14,165 bases of DNA from Duncaniella sp. (GCA_029052375.1 JAIDJD010000297.1:1-14165); one strand, 5' to 3'; counted from the first letter of the stretch, positions 6,845-13,486 are shown. Numbers and translations are program-made. The notes: a model not told the origin generated them from the sequence alone.

Positions 6845-7630
6845 TCATTCTTTTCTCTCCTTCCCGGCCTCGGCCCTGCGCTCCTTGAGGCGGCGGGCAG
6901 CCGAATAGGCCAGGAAAGCTCCGCGATAGCTCTCGGCCGCTATCTCGCGCCCTACGTTGCCGGCGCGCAGCCCGCCCTTGAGCAGGTAGGTCTCACACCA
7001 GGCCATCATCCCCCTGAGCATGGGCGTGAACGAGGATATCTCCTTGGGCGAGGCGGCTATGATGCCGGCCCGGATGGCGGCGTGGGCGCGCGTCAGGTTG
7101 CTGAACTGCTCGCGCGTGTCACATCTGTAGTGGAGGATGTCTCCGTCCAGCAGATGGGGCCTCACCGTGTCGCGGAATATCACCTTCTCGCCGAGATCCG
7201 AGAGATTCCAGTTGGCATACCGCTTGTCAAAGAGACGTATGTGGCGGTCGGGATACCATCCGCAGTGGGTCACGGGACAGCCGCAATAGAAGTTGAGGCG
7301 CGACATCTGGTAGACCCTGTGGCCGAAGCCCTCGCGCTTGACTCTCAGGATGCTCTCGCGCAGGGCTGGCGACAACACCTCGTCGGCGTCGATGGTCAGC
7401 ACATAGCGGTGGGTGGTCAGCGAGGTGGCATACTGGCGCTGGGCGCCAAAGCCGTCGAAGGGGCGCTGAGACACCCTGCACCCCCTCTCGCGGCAGATAT
7501 CCACTGTGCGGTCGGTAGAAAAAGAGTCCACCACGACTATCTCATCGGCTACGCCCTCGAGCGAGTCGAGACACGCGCCTATGCGATTCTCTTCGTTAAG
7601 AGCTATGATTGTGGCTGAAAGCTGGTGCAT
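6845..7630 (-). CDS. family 2 glycosyltransferase, LPS core type (WaaE/KdtX-like)
   Basis: A 261-residue GT-A fold enzyme. The N-terminus shows LSATIIALNEENRI (residues 4-17) and EIVVVDSFSTDRTVDI (30-45), which bind the nucleotide sugar, and the metal-binding DADE at 81-84. GWYPDRHIRLFDK (124-136) is characteristic of the WaaE/KdtX group that adds glucose to the inner core of lipopolysaccharide; the precise acceptor in this organism is unknown. It likely acts at the cytoplasmic face of the inner membrane; the protein shows no clear transmembrane helix. I chose ATG 7630-7628 because an upstream in-frame ATG at 7705 would overlap a consensus promoter and add a non-conserved 25-residue AT-rich extension. 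It is the first leftward gene beside the candidate origin. Confidence 0.9.
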   Translation of the reverse strand: MHQLSATIIALNEENRIGACLDSLEGVADEIVVVDSFSTDRTVDICRERGCRVSQRPFDGFGAQRQYATSLTTHRYVLTIDADEVLSPALRESILRVKREGFGHRVYQMSRLNFYCGCPVTHCGWYPDRHIRLFDKRYANWNLSDLGEKVIFRDTVRPHLLDGDILHYRCDTREQFSNLTRAHAAIRAGIIAASPKEISSFTPMLRGMMAWCETYLLKGGLRAGNVGREIAAESYRGAFLAYSAARRLKERRAEAGKERKE

Positions 7631-7674
7631 ACTGTCAGGGGGGATTAAGGTTTCGGATATGCTTGTAATGAATG

Positions 7675-7706
7675 CAAAAATAATGTTTTTTCTGCAAAAA
7701 CTCAAA
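7675..7706 (-). promoter_or_regulatory. glycosyltransferase promoter (TTTG, 20 nt, TATTTTTG)
   Basis: Minus-strand TTTG at 7706-7703, then 20 nt, then TATTTTTG at 7682-7675. Spacing is the same as for the aspS and frr promoters. It lies 45 bp upstream of the chosen ATG. The -33 box overlaps the T-tract of the terminator at 7704-7747. Confidence 0.7.
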
Positions 7707-7747
7707 AAAAAGCTCCCTCAGGCCCCCACGAGCCATAATAAGGAGCT
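7704..7747 (-). terminator. leftward intrinsic terminator upstream of the glycosyltransferase
   Basis: On the minus strand AGCTCC (7747-7742) pairs with GGAGCT (7716-7711), with a smaller GGC/GCC stem inside the loop. Eight T residues begin at the base of the stem (7711-7704). It would stop leftward transcripts coming from the central gene-free region before they enter the glycosyltransferase gene. No leftward gene upstream of it is recognised. Confidence 0.6.
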
Positions 7748-7835
7748 ACATAGCCACTTTTTGGCATCCTTTTCTCAATATGTAAAGCAATATGCCACCA
7801 AAAACATACGGTTTAACAGAAATTAACCAAAATAA

Positions 7836-7867
7836 TTTTTTCACCTCGCAGATTAAGTGTAATTTTG
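7836..7867 (+). promoter_or_regulatory. possible rightward promoter for a short RNA
   Basis: TAATTTTG at 7860-7867 matches the -7 consensus; TTTT (one mismatch to TTTG) lies exactly 20 nt upstream at 7836-7839. Predicted start is near 7874, about 110 nt before a rightward terminator. Confidence 0.35.
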
Positions 7868-7873
7868 CCACAT

Positions 7874-7982
7874 ATTTAACGTCAGCGGTATAATAGCTAC
7901 TATCAAAATTGAATTGTAAAGTCAACAAAAAGTTAGGTTAAAGCATGTGTGAGGGCAGTTGTGAAACTTCCCTCATTTTTTT
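7874..7982 (+). ncRNA. candidate short RNA ending in an intrinsic terminator
   Basis: The 109 nt between the predicted promoter and the terminator contain no convincing reading frame and no known RNA family that I recognise. The 3' end is a clean terminator. The 5' end is only extrapolated from the promoter box. It is inferred only; it could equally be untranscribed spacer with a terminator that guards the region to its right. Confidence 0.25.
7951..7982 (+). terminator. rightward intrinsic terminator
   Basis: GAGGG (7951-7955) pairs with CCCTC (7970-7974) and inside it AGTT (7957-7960) pairs with AACT (7965-7968), separated by one C-T mismatch, closing a GTGA tetraloop of the GNRA type. Seven T residues follow (7976-7982). 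No gene on the plus strand ends here, so it either ends a small RNA or blocks transcription from entering the hairpin and box region. Confidence 0.75.
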
Positions 7983-8149
7983 GTGCCTGCGCGGCGCATA
8001 TATTCCTAAGTATATCGGCCCAGCCGAAAAATCCCCAGACCCAGTATATTCCTGTCCCGTAGACGCTGCCGCAACATATCCGCGGCCGCAGGCTGTTGTT
8101 GTATCGGCGACAAATCTCAGGACCTGAAAAAAGTTATATATTTCCACAC

Positions 8150-8198
8150 CACATCCTCAAAGTTCAACCCGCTTCCGGGGTTGAGATTTGAGGATGTG
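8150..8198. repeat. long inverted repeat / hairpin H1
   Basis: CACATCCTCAAA (8150-8161) is perfectly complementary to 8187-8198, and TCAACCC (8164-8170) to GGGTTGA (8178-8184). The two stems are separated by a 2x2 internal loop and closed by a 7-nt loop. That is 19 paired positions in 49 nt. CAAATCTCA at 8111-8119 can pair instead with TGAGATTTG at 8182-8190, so two exclusive folds are possible. Confidence 0.85.
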
Positions 8199-8205
8199 AC
8201 AATAT

Positions 8206-8242
8206 CCCCAGGGAGGCCCGGCTCCGCCTGTCCACCCTGGGG
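8206..8242. repeat. inverted repeat / hairpin H2
   Basis: CCCCAGGG (8206-8213) is the exact complement of CCCTGGGG (8235-8242); inside, AGGC (8214-8217) pairs with GCCT (8226-8229). It begins 8 nt after H1. Further right, CCCC-GACC-GGGG (8257-8268), GGATA/TATCC (8274-8289) and the palindrome AAAAACCGGTTTTT (8299-8312) continue the series up to the nonamer array. Confidence 0.8.
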
Positions 8243-8328
8243 TTTCCATCGCGCGGCCCCGACCGGGGATGGGGGATACGACCATATCCGGAGGGGAGAA
8301 AAACCGGTTTTTTACACTGTCAGCAGAG

Positions 8329-8369
8329 TGTTGATAACTGTGTTGATAAGTGTTGATAAGTGTTGATAA
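8329..8369 (-). repeat. four tandem DnaA-box-like nonamers (TTATCAACA)
   Basis: TGTTGATAA occurs on the plus strand at 8329-8337, 8341-8349, 8351-8359 and 8361-8369; on the minus strand each is TTATCAACA, which differs from the consensus DnaA box TTATCCACA only at position 6. All four face the same way with starts 12, 10 and 10 bp apart, about one helical turn, so bound proteins would line up on one face. The last three are exact 10-bp repeats TGTTGATAAG. Confidence 0.6.
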
Positions 8370-8501
8370 GATTTCAAAAGCTTTTAATAAGTATCTCTTG
8401 ACTTGTATTGTATAGAGTCTGTATAAGCGCTCAGGCGAGGCGGCCAAAATAGTTATTGTTTCTCTTTCAGCGAGTTTTCAATGGGTTTATATACATTTTT
8501 G

Positions 8502-8533
8502 GTTGATTTTCTCCAAGAAAATTATTAACTTTG
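8502..8533 (+). promoter_or_regulatory. nadA promoter (GTTG, 20 nt, TAACTTTG)
   Basis: TAACTTTG at 8526-8533 matches TAnnTTTG and is followed by C as often seen. GTTG at 8502-8505 lies 20 nt upstream (one mismatch to TTTG); a perfect TTTG lies 4 nt further up at 8498-8501. Predicted initiation near 8540 gives a leader of about 200 nt. Confidence 0.6.
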
Positions 8534-8537
8534 CACA

Positions 8538-8558
8538 TTATTAACACGATGTTAATAA
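8538..8558. promoter_or_regulatory. perfect palindrome at the predicted nadA start site, possible operator
   Basis: TTATTAACA (8538-8546) and TGTTAATAA (8550-8558) are exact inverted copies around CGA. The palindrome starts 5 bp after the -7 box, where a repressor would block initiation. Another TGTTAATAA lies at 8593-8601, TGTTAAT at 8614-8620 and TATTAACA at 8673-8680. The half-site differs from the nonamer TTATCAACA by one base, so DnaA binding is an alternative. Confidence 0.5.
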
Positions 8559-8742
8559 CTATACCAATCGTCTGAAAATCAATATCAAGCGGTGTTAATA
8601 ACCCGGTGAATAATGTTAATGGGAGTGCAATAACCCATATTTGCAAGTTTTTTGTCCTAAAGTTATTGTCACTATTAACACCCATTATTCTTTTTCTTAA
8701 AAATTCATTTTCAAAAAAACTCTTTTCAAAAATTATAAAGCA

Positions 8743-9711
8743 ATGAAAACAGACAAGGGTTTTGTCGAGGAGGAGATTCCCGCAGGGCTCGACCTCAAGG
8801 CTGAGATCAAGCGGCTGAAGGAAGAGAAAAACGCGGTGGTCCTGGCCCATTATTATACGGTGGGCGACATCCAGGATGCCGCCGACTTTGTGGGCGACTC
8901 TCTCGCGCTGGCCCAGATAGCCGAGAAGCTCGACAATCCGGTCATCGTTATGTGCGGCGTCCACTTCATGGGCGAGACTGTCAAGATACTCTGCCCGGAC
9001 CGCAAGGTGCTGGTGCCCGACCTCAACGCCGGGTGTTCGCTTGCCGACAGCTGTCCCGCGCGCGACCTTGAGAGATTCATTGCAGAGCATCCCGGCCACA
9101 CCGTCATCTCGTATGTCAACACCTCGGCCGATGTGAAGGCTCTCACAGATATAGTGGTCACCTCGGGCAATGCCCTGAAGATTGTCGGCTCGCTCCCCGA
9201 GGACGAGAAGATAATATTCGGCCCTGACCGCAACCTGGGCAACTACATCAACTCGCAGACCGGGCGCCGGATGGTGCTCTGGGACGGCGCCTGCCACGTC
9301 CACGAGAAGTTTTCGCTCGACGGCATAGTCCGTCTCAAGAAGGAGCATCCCGAGGCCAAGGTGCTTGTCCATCCCGAGTGTCCCGCGCCGGTGCGCCTGC
9401 TGGCCGACAAGGTGGGCTCTACCGCCGTCCTGCTCAAGTGGGCCGCGGAGAGCGGCCACAAGGAGTTTATCGTGGCCACCGAGAGCGGCATACTCCACGA
9501 GATGAAGCGTCTCTGTCCCGACAAGACTTTCATCCCCGCGCCTCCCGAGGATACGGCGTGTGGATGCAACGACTGCTCATACATGAAGCTCAACACCCTT
9601 GCCAAGCTCTATCTGACTCTCAAGTACGAGCTGCCGGAGGTGACGGTAGACCCTGCCGTCATCGACCGTGCCCGCCGCCCCATAGAGCGTATGCTTGAGA
9701 TGAGCAAGTAG
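8743..9711 (+). CDS. nadA: quinolinate synthase A
   Basis: A 322-residue 4Fe-4S enzyme that condenses iminoaspartate with dihydroxyacetone phosphate to quinolinate in de novo NAD synthesis. Three homologous domains are visible, each starting with a core such as VVLAHYYT (32-39), TVISYVN (120-126) and KVLVHPECP (206-214). By family comparison the cluster ligands should be C98 (AGCSL), C184 (DGACHVH) and C278 (ACGCNDCSYM, the last Cys of a C-x-C-x2-C group). Length is standard for the short form. nadB and nadC, its usual pathway partners, are not adjacent. The start ATG has no Shine-Dalgarno sequence. It is the first rightward gene from the candidate origin and has a long AT-rich leader with a palindrome at the start site. 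Confidence 0.97.
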   Translation: MKTDKGFVEEEIPAGLDLKAEIKRLKEEKNAVVLAHYYTVGDIQDAADFVGDSLALAQIAEKLDNPVIVMCGVHFMGETVKILCPDRKVLVPDLNAGCSLADSCPARDLERFIAEHPGHTVISYVNTSADVKALTDIVVTSGNALKIVGSLPEDEKIIFGPDRNLGNYINSQTGRRMVLWDGACHVHEKFSLDGIVRLKKEHPEAKVLVHPECPAPVRLLADKVGSTAVLLKWAAESGHKEFIVATESGILHEMKRLCPDKTFIPAPPEDTACGCNDCSYMKLNTLAKLYLTLKYELPEVTVDPAVIDRARRPIERMLEMSK

Positions 9712-9868
9712 AATTGAGAATTAAAAATTTAAAATTGAGAATTTAGAGTTGAAAGTTGAGAGTTGAAAGAACTATCATTCAATCTCAACCCTCCCTAAAC
9801 TTTAAACCTGAGGCCGCAAGGCCCTGAACTCTAAACTCTTTTCAACCCTCCACTTTCAACTCTAAAAG
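9711..9868. repeat. composite intergenic repeat, copy B, between nadA and leuS
   Basis: Eight 7-bp units run without a break from 9711 to 9766: GAATTGA, GAATTAA, AAATTTA, AAATTGA, GAATTTA, GAGTTGA, AAGTTGA, GAGTTGA. The 14-mer CTAAACTTTAAACC follows (9795-9808), then the mini-hairpin GGCC-GCAA-GGCC (9812-9823), CTCTAAACTCT (9829-9839) and a pyrimidine-rich end. 9742-9756 is an exact 15-bp complement of 9852-9866, so the whole spacer could fold as one large imperfect hairpin. It starts on the last base of the nadA stop and ends at the leuS ATG. No leuS promoter box was seen in it. Confidence 0.85.
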
Positions 9869-12646
9869 ATGGAATACAATCACCGTGAAATAGAGTCGCG
9901 CTGGCAGAAGAAGTGGCGCGACGACCGCGTCTACAAGACCGAGATAGACCGCTCGCGTCCCAAGTTCTATGTGCTCGATATGTTTCCCTATCCTTCGGGG
10001 GCCGGCCTCCATGTAGGACACCCCTTAGGCTACATAGCATCCGACATCTATTCGAGATACAAGCGCCTGCGCGGATTCAATGTGCTCCACCCGATGGGCT
10101 ACGATGCCTACGGCCTCCCCGCCGAGCAGTATGCCATACAGACCGGACAGCACCCCGAGAAGACCACCACACAGAACATAGCCCGCTATCGCGAACAGCT
10201 CGACAAGATTGGATTCTGCTACGACTGGGACCGCGAGGTGCGCACCTGCGACCCCGGTTTCTACAAGTGGACCCAGTGGGCTTTCATGAAGATGTTCGAG
10301 AGCTACTTCGACACCAGGGAGAACAAGGCCCGACCCATAGCCGACCTCGTGGCTCATCTCGACGCCCACGGCACCGAGGGGCTCGCCGCCGCCTGCTCCG
10401 AGCCTCTGGCGGTGACAGCCGAGGAGTGGAAGGCCATGGACGAGAAGAAGCGCAGCGACCTGCTGATGAACTACCGCATAGCCTACCTCGGCAACACCAT
10501 GGTCAACTGGTGTCCCCAGCTCGGCACCGTCCTCGCCAACGACGAGGTGAGCGAGGGCCTCAGCGTCCGCGGCGGCTATCCCGTAGAGCAGAAGCTGATG
10601 TACCAGTGGTGTCTGCGCGTGTCGGCCTACGCCCAGCGCCTGCTCGAGGGTCTCGACACCCTCGACTGGACCGACTCGCTCAAGGAGACCCAGCGCAACT
10701 GGATAGGCCGCTCGGAGGGAGCCGAGATATACTTCCCCGTGGCCGGGCGCGACGACCTGAGCCTGCTGATCTTCACCACCAGGGCCGACACCGTATTCGG
10801 CGTCACCTTCATGGTGCTCGCCCCCGAGAGCGAGTATGTAGACCTCATCACCACCCCTGAACAGCGCAAGGCCGTGGACGAGTATCTCGACTCCATCAAG
10901 CACAAGACCGAGCGCGAGCGCATGATAGACAAGAAGGTCTCCGGCGTCTTCACCGGAGCCTATGCCGTCAATCCCCTCACCGGTAAGGAAATCCCCGTCT
11001 ACGTCAGCGACTACGTCCTGGCCGGATACGGCACGGGCGCCATCATGGCTGTCCCCGCCCACGACAGCCGAGACTATGCCTTCGCGCGCCACTTCGGCCT
11101 CCCCGTCATCCCCCTCATCGAGGGAGCCGACGTGTCTGAAGAGAGCTTCGACGCCAAGAGCGGCCGCATGGTCAACAGCTCGTCGGCCCTGCTCGACCTC
11201 AACGGCATGGAGGTGAAGGACGCCATCGCCGCCGCAAAGAAATATATTGAGGAGGCCGGCATAGGCCGCGTCAAGGTCAACTATCGCCTGCGCGACGCCA
11301 TCTTCAGCCGCCAGCGCTACTGGGGCGAGCCCTTCCCCGTATATTATAAGGAGGGAATCCCCACGCTGATGTCCGAGGACAAGCTGCCCCTGCTCCTGCC
11401 CGAGATAGACAAGTATCTCCCCACCGAGAGCGGCGAGCCCCCGCTGGGCCGCGCCAAGGGATGGGTGACCGAGGAGGGATATCCCATCGAGCTCAACACC
11501 ATGCCCGGATTTGCAGGCTCGTCGGCCTACTATCTCCGCTACATGGACCCCAAGAACCCCGACGCGCTCGTCTCCGCGGAGGCCTGCGGCTACTGGCGCA
11601 ACGTCGACCTCTATATCGGAGGCACCGAGCACGCCACGGGCCACCTGATATACTCGCGCTTCTGGAACAAATTCCTCTACGACCTCGGATATGTCTGCGA
11701 GGGCGAGCCCTTCCGCAAGCTCATCAACCAGGGCATGATACAGGGCCGCAGCAACTTCGTATACCGCATCCAGGGCACCAACACCTTCGTATCGCACGGC
11801 CTCAAGGACGGCTATCAGGTGACACCCATACACGTGGACGTCAACATAGTCAAGGGCGATGTGCTCGACCTCGATGCCTTCCGCGCGTGGAGGCCCGAGT
11901 TTGCCGACGCCGAGTTTATCCTCGAGGACGGCAAGTATGTCTGCGGATGGGCCGTAGAGAAGATGTCCAAGTCGATGTTCAACGTGGTCAACCCCGACGA
12001 CATCGTCGAGCGCTACGGCGCCGACACCCTGCGCCTCTACGAGATGTTCCTCGGCCCGCTGGAACAGAGCAAGCCCTGGGACACCAACGGCATCGACGGC
12101 GTCAACCGCTTTCTCAAGAAGCTCTGGGGCCTCTACTACAAGGGCGGCCAGTGTCTCGTGGACGACAGCGAGCCCACACCCGAGGCTCTCAAGGCCCTGC
12201 ACAAGCTGATCAAGAAGGTGACCGGCGACATCGAGACCTTTAGCTACAACACCTCGGTGGCCGCCTTCATGATATGCGTCAACGAGCTGACCCAGCTCAA
12301 GTGTCACTCGCGCGCCATCCTCGGGTATCTCCCCGTGGTGATAGCTCCCTTCGCTCCCCACATCGCCGAGGAGCTCTGGCACTCAGCTCTCGGCCGCGAC
12401 ACCACCATCTGTGACGCCGAGTGGCCCGAATGGGACGAGAAATATCTCGTGGAGTCTACCGCAAGGTATGCCGTGTCGTTCAACGGCAAGGCCCGCTTCA
12501 ACATGGAGGTGCCCGCCTCCTCGACCCCGGCCGAGGTAGAGGCCATGGCCCTTGCCCATCAGGATTCGGCCAAGTGGCTCGACGGCAAGACCGTCCGCAA
12601 GGTCATCGTGGTCCCCGGCAAGATAGTCAATATAGTAATAGGATAA
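9869..12646 (+). CDS. leuS: leucyl-tRNA synthetase
   Basis: A 925-residue class Ia synthetase that charges tRNA-Leu. The HIGH-type motif is HVGH at 48-51 within PYPSGAGLHVGHPLGY. The CP1 editing domain shows the threonine-rich TTRADTVFG (303-311) and GYGTGAIMAVPAHDSRD (386-402), where D399 matches the aspartate that anchors the amino group of mischarged substrate. KMSKS is at 698-702. The C-terminal region ends with VRKVIVVPGKIVNIVIG, typical of bacterial LeuRS. A segment rich in Ala/Glu/Asp (about residues 152-195), between the early Rossmann part and NYRIAYLGNTMVNWCPQ, looks like a lineage insertion. The start at 9869 (MEYNHREIESRWQKKW) matches family N-termini. With only 26 bp to pyrH, the two genes are probably co-transcribed. 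Confidence 0.98.
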   Translation: MEYNHREIESRWQKKWRDDRVYKTEIDRSRPKFYVLDMFPYPSGAGLHVGHPLGYIASDIYSRYKRLRGFNVLHPMGYDAYGLPAEQYAIQTGQHPEKTTTQNIARYREQLDKIGFCYDWDREVRTCDPGFYKWTQWAFMKMFESYFDTRENKARPIADLVAHLDAHGTEGLAAACSEPLAVTAEEWKAMDEKKRSDLLMNYRIAYLGNTMVNWCPQLGTVLANDEVSEGLSVRGGYPVEQKLMYQWCLRVSAYAQRLLEGLDTLDWTDSLKETQRNWIGRSEGAEIYFPVAGRDDLSLLIFTTRADTVFGVTFMVLAPESEYVDLITTPEQRKAVDEYLDSIKHKTERERMIDKKVSGVFTGAYAVNPLTGKEIPVYVSDYVLAGYGTGAIMAVPAHDSRDYAFARHFGLPVIPLIEGADVSEESFDAKSGRMVNSSSALLDLNGMEVKDAIAAAKKYIEEAGIGRVKVNYRLRDAIFSRQRYWGEPFPVYYKEGIPTLMSEDKLPLLLPEIDKYLPTESGEPPLGRAKGWVTEEGYPIELNTMPGFAGSSAYYLRYMDPKNPDALVSAEACGYWRNVDLYIGGTEHATGHLIYSRFWNKFLYDLGYVCEGEPFRKLINQGMIQGRSNFVYRIQGTNTFVSHGLKDGYQVTPIHVDVNIVKGDVLDLDAFRAWRPEFADAEFILEDGKYVCGWAVEKMSKSMFNVVNPDDIVERYGADTLRLYEMFLGPLEQSKPWDTNGIDGVNRFLKKLWGLYYKGGQCLVDDSEPTPEALKALHKLIKKVTGDIETFSYNTSVAAFMICVNELTQLKCHSRAILGYLPVVIAPFAPHIAEELWHSALGRDTTICDAEWPEWDEKYLVESTARYAVSFNGKARFNMEVPASSTPAEVEAMALAHQDSAKWLDGKTVRKVIVVPGKIVNIVIG

Positions 12647-12672
12647 ATTTCCCCCCTCAATAAAACATAAAT

Positions 12673-13383
12673 ATGGAACCTAAATACAAGCGCGTTCTGC
12701 TCAAGCTCAGCGGCGAGTCGCTGATGGGCGAGCAGGGATACGGCATCGACAACAAGCGCCTCTCCGAGTATGCCTCCCAGATAGCCCGCATAGTATCCAT
12801 GGGCGTCGAGGTGGCCATCGTCATCGGCGGCGGCAACATCTTCCGCGGCCTCTCGGGCGCCGCCAAGGGCTTTGACCGCATCAAGGGCGACCAGATGGGT
12901 ATGCTGGCCACAGTCATCAACTCGCTGGCTCTCTCGTCGGCCCTCGAGGCCATCGGACAGCCCGCCCGTGTCCTCACCGCCGTCAATATGTTCCCCATAG
13001 GCGAGCACTACTCCAGCCGCCGTGCCATCGAGACCATCACGCGAGGCGAGGTGGCCATCATGGCCGCCGGCACAGGCAACCCCTTCTTCACCACCGACAC
13101 CGGCAGCGCCCTGCGCGGCATCGAGGTGGGCGCGGACATCATGCTCAAGGGCACCCGCGTCGACGGCGTCTACACCGCCGACCCCGAGAAAGACCCCACA
13201 GCCAAGAAGTTTGACGAGATCAGCTACGACGAGGTTCTTGCCCGCGGCCTCCGCGTCATGGACATCACCGCCACAGCTCTCTGCAAGGAGAACGGCCTCC
13301 CCATCCTCGTGTTCGACATGGACACCCCCGGCAATCTCCTCAAGGTGATAGAGGGCCAGCCCATCGGCACAAGGATATATTGA
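12673..13383 (+). CDS. pyrH: UMP kinase
   Basis: A 236-residue amino acid kinase family enzyme that makes UDP from UMP, acting as a hexamer in bacteria. The N-terminal KRVLLKLSGESL (residues 6-17) provides the phosphate loop. GGGNIFRG (52-59) and GDQMGMLAT (72-80) line the UMP site, AGTGNPFFTTDTGSALRG (132-149) contacts UMP and neighbouring subunits, and GTRVDGVYTADP (160-171) binds ATP. Length is exactly that of the family. It lies 26 bp after leuS with no promoter box in the gap. pyrH next to frr is a widely conserved pairing, although here frr also has its own promoter. Confidence 0.98.
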   Translation: MEPKYKRVLLKLSGESLMGEQGYGIDNKRLSEYASQIARIVSMGVEVAIVIGGGNIFRGLSGAAKGFDRIKGDQMGMLATVINSLALSSALEAIGQPARVLTAVNMFPIGEHYSSRRAIETITRGEVAIMAAGTGNPFFTTDTGSALRGIEVGADIMLKGTRVDGVYTADPEKDPTAKKFDEISYDEVLARGLRVMDITATALCKENGLPILVFDMDTPGNLLKVIEGQPIGTRIY

Positions 13384-13434
13384 GACTTGCATAACAGTCT
13401 GATGTGCCGGCCAATTGAATAAAACAGGTTTTTA

Positions 13435-13466
13435 TTTGGCATATATACAGACTTTTGCTATTTTTG
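13435..13466 (+). promoter_or_regulatory. frr promoter (TTTG, 20 nt, TATTTTTG)
   Basis: TTTG at 13435-13438, 20 nt, TATTTTTG at 13459-13466: both boxes are perfect to the Bacteroidetes consensus and spacing equals that of the aspS and glycosyltransferase promoters. It sits in the 103-bp pyrH-frr gap; initiation near 13473 leaves a leader of only about 14 nt. Confidence 0.8.
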
Positions 13467-13486
13467 TAAAATAAAAAAATCCCCAT

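Larger units (their letters stand above)
7983..8742. other. candidate chromosomal replication origin region (oriC-like), gene-free
   Basis: This stretch holds no credible gene. It contains a GC-rich run of hairpins (7983-8312), four phased DnaA-box-like nonamers (8329-8369), and a strongly AT-rich segment (8370-8742) that could unwind. All genes to the left are on the minus strand and all to the right on the plus strand, as expected where two forks start. recF and a DciA-like gene lie within 7 kb. Against it: dnaA and dnaN are not in the window, the boxes differ from TTATCCACA by one base, and the AT-rich part doubles as the nadA leader. Small extras are a direct repeat TATATTCCT (7999-8007, 8045-8053) and a CGGC-CCA-GCCG hairpin (8016-8026). 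Confidence 0.45.

Noticed and set aside
7746..7928. 60-codon AT-rich minus-strand frame in the central gap
   Set aside because: No similarity recognised, and no promoter box just upstream on that strand; the frame ends at the terminator stem. Probably chance.
8150..8200. tRNA-like segment because of GTTCAACCC resembling a T arm
   Set aside because: The flanking sequence forms one long hairpin; no acceptor, D or anticodon arms can be drawn.
8329..8370. CRISPR-like tandem repeat
   Set aside because: Units are only 10 bp with no spacers and no cas genes nearby.
8157..8447. 96-codon minus-strand frame across the hairpins and nonamers
   Set aside because: It translates the tandem nonamers and hairpin arms as low-complexity peptide; the DNA structure explains the sequence better.
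8540..8742. NAD-sensing riboswitch in the nadA leader
   Set aside because: The leader is AT-rich with mostly short inverted repeats; I could not recognise the nested hairpins of the NAD+-I class. A covariance search would settle it.
10025..12382. 785-codon open frame on the minus strand opposite leuS
   Set aside because: It lies fully inside leuS, whose motifs are intact, and shows the same bias-driven composition; no promoter or known domain.
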